Part shown: piece by piece, positions 30,664 to 32,300 of the stretch
How positions within the stretch are numbered: position 1 is the stretch's first letter
Layout: each line of letters opens with the position of its first letter
Assembly: GCA_031292735.1 (NCBI GenBank)
Contig: JARLGP010000267.1
Coordinates: forward strand, 1-32,300
Reading direction: 5' to 3'
Length of the DNA stretch: 32,300 bases
Origin: Holophaga sp.
GTDB taxonomy: Bacteria > Acidobacteriota > Holophagae > Holophagales > Holophagaceae
The notes under the pieces: generated by a model
What the model was told of the DNA's origin: nothing
Databases searched by the model: none
What the model saw: only the letters and a program-made list of their open reading frames with translations
Translations under genes and position numbers: made by a program

Positions 30664-32300
30664 TTGAATCAGGGTACCGACGCCTCGGCACTGGGCCTCC
30701 GACTGCTCGTCTTCGCCATCCTGGCCCTGGTCTCCGCCGTCCTCCCCGCGGCGACCGGGACGGCGCGGGTCACCATTCTCCAGACCACCGACCTGCACCA
30801 TCACGCCCGGGGCGCCGGCCCCGTGTCCGGCGCCGCTCCGGCCCTGGGCGGCTACCCCCGGATCGCGGCATACGTGGCGCGGGTGCGGGCGGAATGCGGC
30901 CACCCGGTGCTGCTGGTGGATTCCGGGGACTGGAGCATGGGCACCCTCTACGACCTCACCCTGGGCCGGCGGCCCCTGGCCCTTCGCTTCGCGGACGCCC
31001 TGGGCTACGACTGCGTCACCCTGGGCAACCACGAATTCGACGACGGGCCCGCCGGCCTGGCCCGGATCCTGCGCGCCGGGAAACCGCGCACGCCCGTGCT
31101 CGCCTCCAACCTGGAACTCGATGGCGACCCCGACCTGGCCCCGCTGGTGGGGCCGGGCAAGGCGATCCGCGGAACCCTGGTGAAGACCCTGGCCAACGGG
31201 GTGCGGGTGGGTTTCCTGGGGCTCATGGGCCGGGATGCCGCCGCCGACACGCCGGCCGCGGAGACGGTGCGCTTCGCCGACTACGGCCGGGACCATGCCG
31301 GGATCCAGGCGCTGGTGGACCAGTTGCGCGGCCAGGGCTGCCGCCTGGTGCTCGCCCTGGACCATGCCGGCACCGACGCCGCGGGGACCGAGGGGGAGGA
31401 CGTGGACCTGGCCCGCAACGTCACCGGCATCGACGTGATCGCCTCCGGGCACATGCACAACCCCCTGGACTCGGCCCGGACCGTGGCCAATGGCGCCTGG
31501 AACACCCTGATCATCTGCGCCGGAGCCTACGGCACCAACGTCTCCCGCCTGGACCTGGCCTTTCCGCCCGGGGCCGGCGGCCCCCGGCTGGAGGCCTCGG
31601 CCAACCCGGCCATGGACGGCCCGGCCATGGATCCCGGCTGGGGACGCATCCTGGCGGGAACCGACCTGGAGCTGAACCGCGCCCTGGCCCCGGTGTTCAC
31701 CCACGTGGCCCGGTTCCCGGACTACCTTCCGGACGACCCGGACCGGGGGCTCTACCACCCGGTGGCGTTCTGCGCCCAGGACCTGCCTGGCAACGGCCGG
31801 GACAGCCTGCCGGCCCCCAACGGCCTCGGCGACCTGTGCGCGGACGCCCTGCGGGCGGTGGCCAACGACCTGGTGGCCGGGGACGGCGCCGATCCCACCC
31901 CGTTCACCGTGGCGGCGCTGGCCACCGGCGAACTGCGCGGCACCCTGGTGGGCGGCGCCGCGGTCACCTTTGCCGATCTTTACGGGCTGCTGCCGCTGGG
32001 GCTTTCCCCGGATCCGAGCCAGGCCGGCAGCACCGGGGAGCCGCTGGTTTCCGCATACCTGGATGCGGGCGGGCTGCGCGCCCTTTGCGCCATGCAACTG
32101 CTGGCCCAGACCGGCCTGGCCGATGCCGACGACTACCTCAACCTTTCCGGCCTCAGCTACGGGCTGAAGCCGGCGGAGACCGCGTCCCTGTTCGCCAGCG
32201 CCTGCGCCGCCACCGCCCTCCGGGTGAGCCGGCAGCGGGCCGCGGAGGGGTCGGCCCCGGCCGGGCGGGCCCTGGCGGCCCTGGCCCGCCTGGGCTCCGA
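30664..32300 (+). CDS. Secreted 5'-nucleotidase / cyclic-phosphodiesterase-type metallophosphoesterase (5' part)
   Basis: The frame runs off the right edge; about 545 residues are visible. A signal peptide (LRLLVFAILALVSAVLPAATGTA) is followed by a calcineurin-like phosphoesterase domain with the metal-site motifs TTDLHHH, DSGDWSMG, LGNHEFDDG, LDHAGTD and SGHMHN. From about residue 380 a 5'-nucleotidase C-terminal domain begins (NGLGDLCADALRA, LYGLLPLGLSPD). UshA-like and CpdB-like enzymes of this family remove phosphate from nucleotides or 2',3'-cyclic nucleotides in the periplasm; which it is cannot be told. The start is a TTG at 30664: it has AAGGGG 6 bases upstream, an in-frame stop lies only 22 bases before it, and no in-frame ATG precedes the catalytic domain. 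Confidence 0.87.
   Translation, partial: MNQGTDASALGLRLLVFAILALVSAVLPAATGTARVTILQTTDLHHHARGAGPVSGAAPALGGYPRIAAYVARVRAECGHPVLLVDSGDWSMGTLYDLTLGRRPLALRFADALGYDCVTLGNHEFDDGPAGLARILRAGKPRTPVLASNLELDGDPDLAPLVGPGKAIRGTLVKTLANGVRVGFLGLMGRDAAADTPAAETVRFADYGRDHAGIQALVDQLRGQGCRLVLALDHAGTDAAGTEGEDVDLARNVTGIDVIASGHMHNPLDSARTVANGAWNTLIICAGAYGTNVSRLDLAFPPGAGGPRLEASANPAMDGPAMDPGWGRILAGTDLELNRALAPVFTHVARFPDYLPDDPDRGLYHPVAFCAQDLPGNGRDSLPAPNGLGDLCADALRAVANDLVAGDGADPTPFTVAALATGELRGTLVGGAAVTFADLYGLLPLGLSPDPSQAGSTGEPLVSAYLDAGGLRALCAMQLLAQTGLADADDYLNLSGLSYGLKPAETASLFASACAATALRVSRQRAAEGSAPAGRALAALARLGS

Noticed and set aside
1..32300. CRISPR arrays, tRNA or rRNA genes, transposases, phage genes, origins
   Set aside because: None recognised on either strand; the only clear repeats are the 36-bp duplication and the GxMPP coding repeats.

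Overview
The window is a GC-rich stretch (roughly two-thirds G+C by eye) from a Gram-negative bacterium. Exported proteins carry signal peptides, a lipoprotein-like protein and a periplasmic nucleotidase are encoded, and cytochrome c is matured by the ResB/CcsA route (system II). The four histidine kinases with a HEINTPxQ phospho-acceptor box, the degenerate RpfG-like regulators and the long form of CcsA resemble Acidobacteriota (Holophagae-like), deltaproteobacterial-grade or Verrucomicrobia-like genomes. The lineage is an inference; no rRNA or tRNA gene is present to settle it.

Layout. 1-1648 (minus): the start of a fused B12-dependent acyl-CoA mutase (icmF, running off the left edge) and an alpha/beta hydrolase. 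1748-4830: a 2-keto-3-deoxygluconate kinase (minus), divergent from a KDPG aldolase with an extra C-terminal domain, then an IclR-type regulator facing back. 5210-12919 (plus): a co-directional run encoding a branched-chain-type ABC transporter (binding protein, LivH, LivM, LivG, LivF), a class I aminotransferase, a D-threonine-aldolase-fold PLP dehydratase/deaminase and a RidA protein. Converging on it with no spacer is malate:quinone oxidoreductase (12920-14410, minus).

14621-26081 is a signalling island. On the plus strand: a membrane sensor kinase, a receiver-HDOD protein, two receiver proteins with HD-GYP-like domains that lack the HD dyad, a FIST-domain sensor and a soluble kinase. Facing them on the minus strand are two PAS-containing kinases. 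26154-29801 (minus) holds a lipoprotein-like gene, resB and ccsA, tightly packed. An 862-bp non-coding, partly AT-rich stretch follows, and the window ends inside a secreted 5'-nucleotidase-type metallophosphoesterase.

How the genes may work together. KDG kinase, KDPG aldolase, a PLP sugar-amino-acid-type dehydratase, RidA, an amino-acid ABC importer and an IclR regulator fit one pathway: import of an aminated sugar acid (best candidate D-glucosaminate), deamination to KDG, phosphorylation to KDPG and cleavage to pyruvate plus glyceraldehyde 3-phosphate. This is inferred from gene families and neighbourhood only. The signalling island looks like a branched phosphorelay whose outputs are protein-protein contacts (HDOD, pseudo-HD-GYP) rather than DNA binding.
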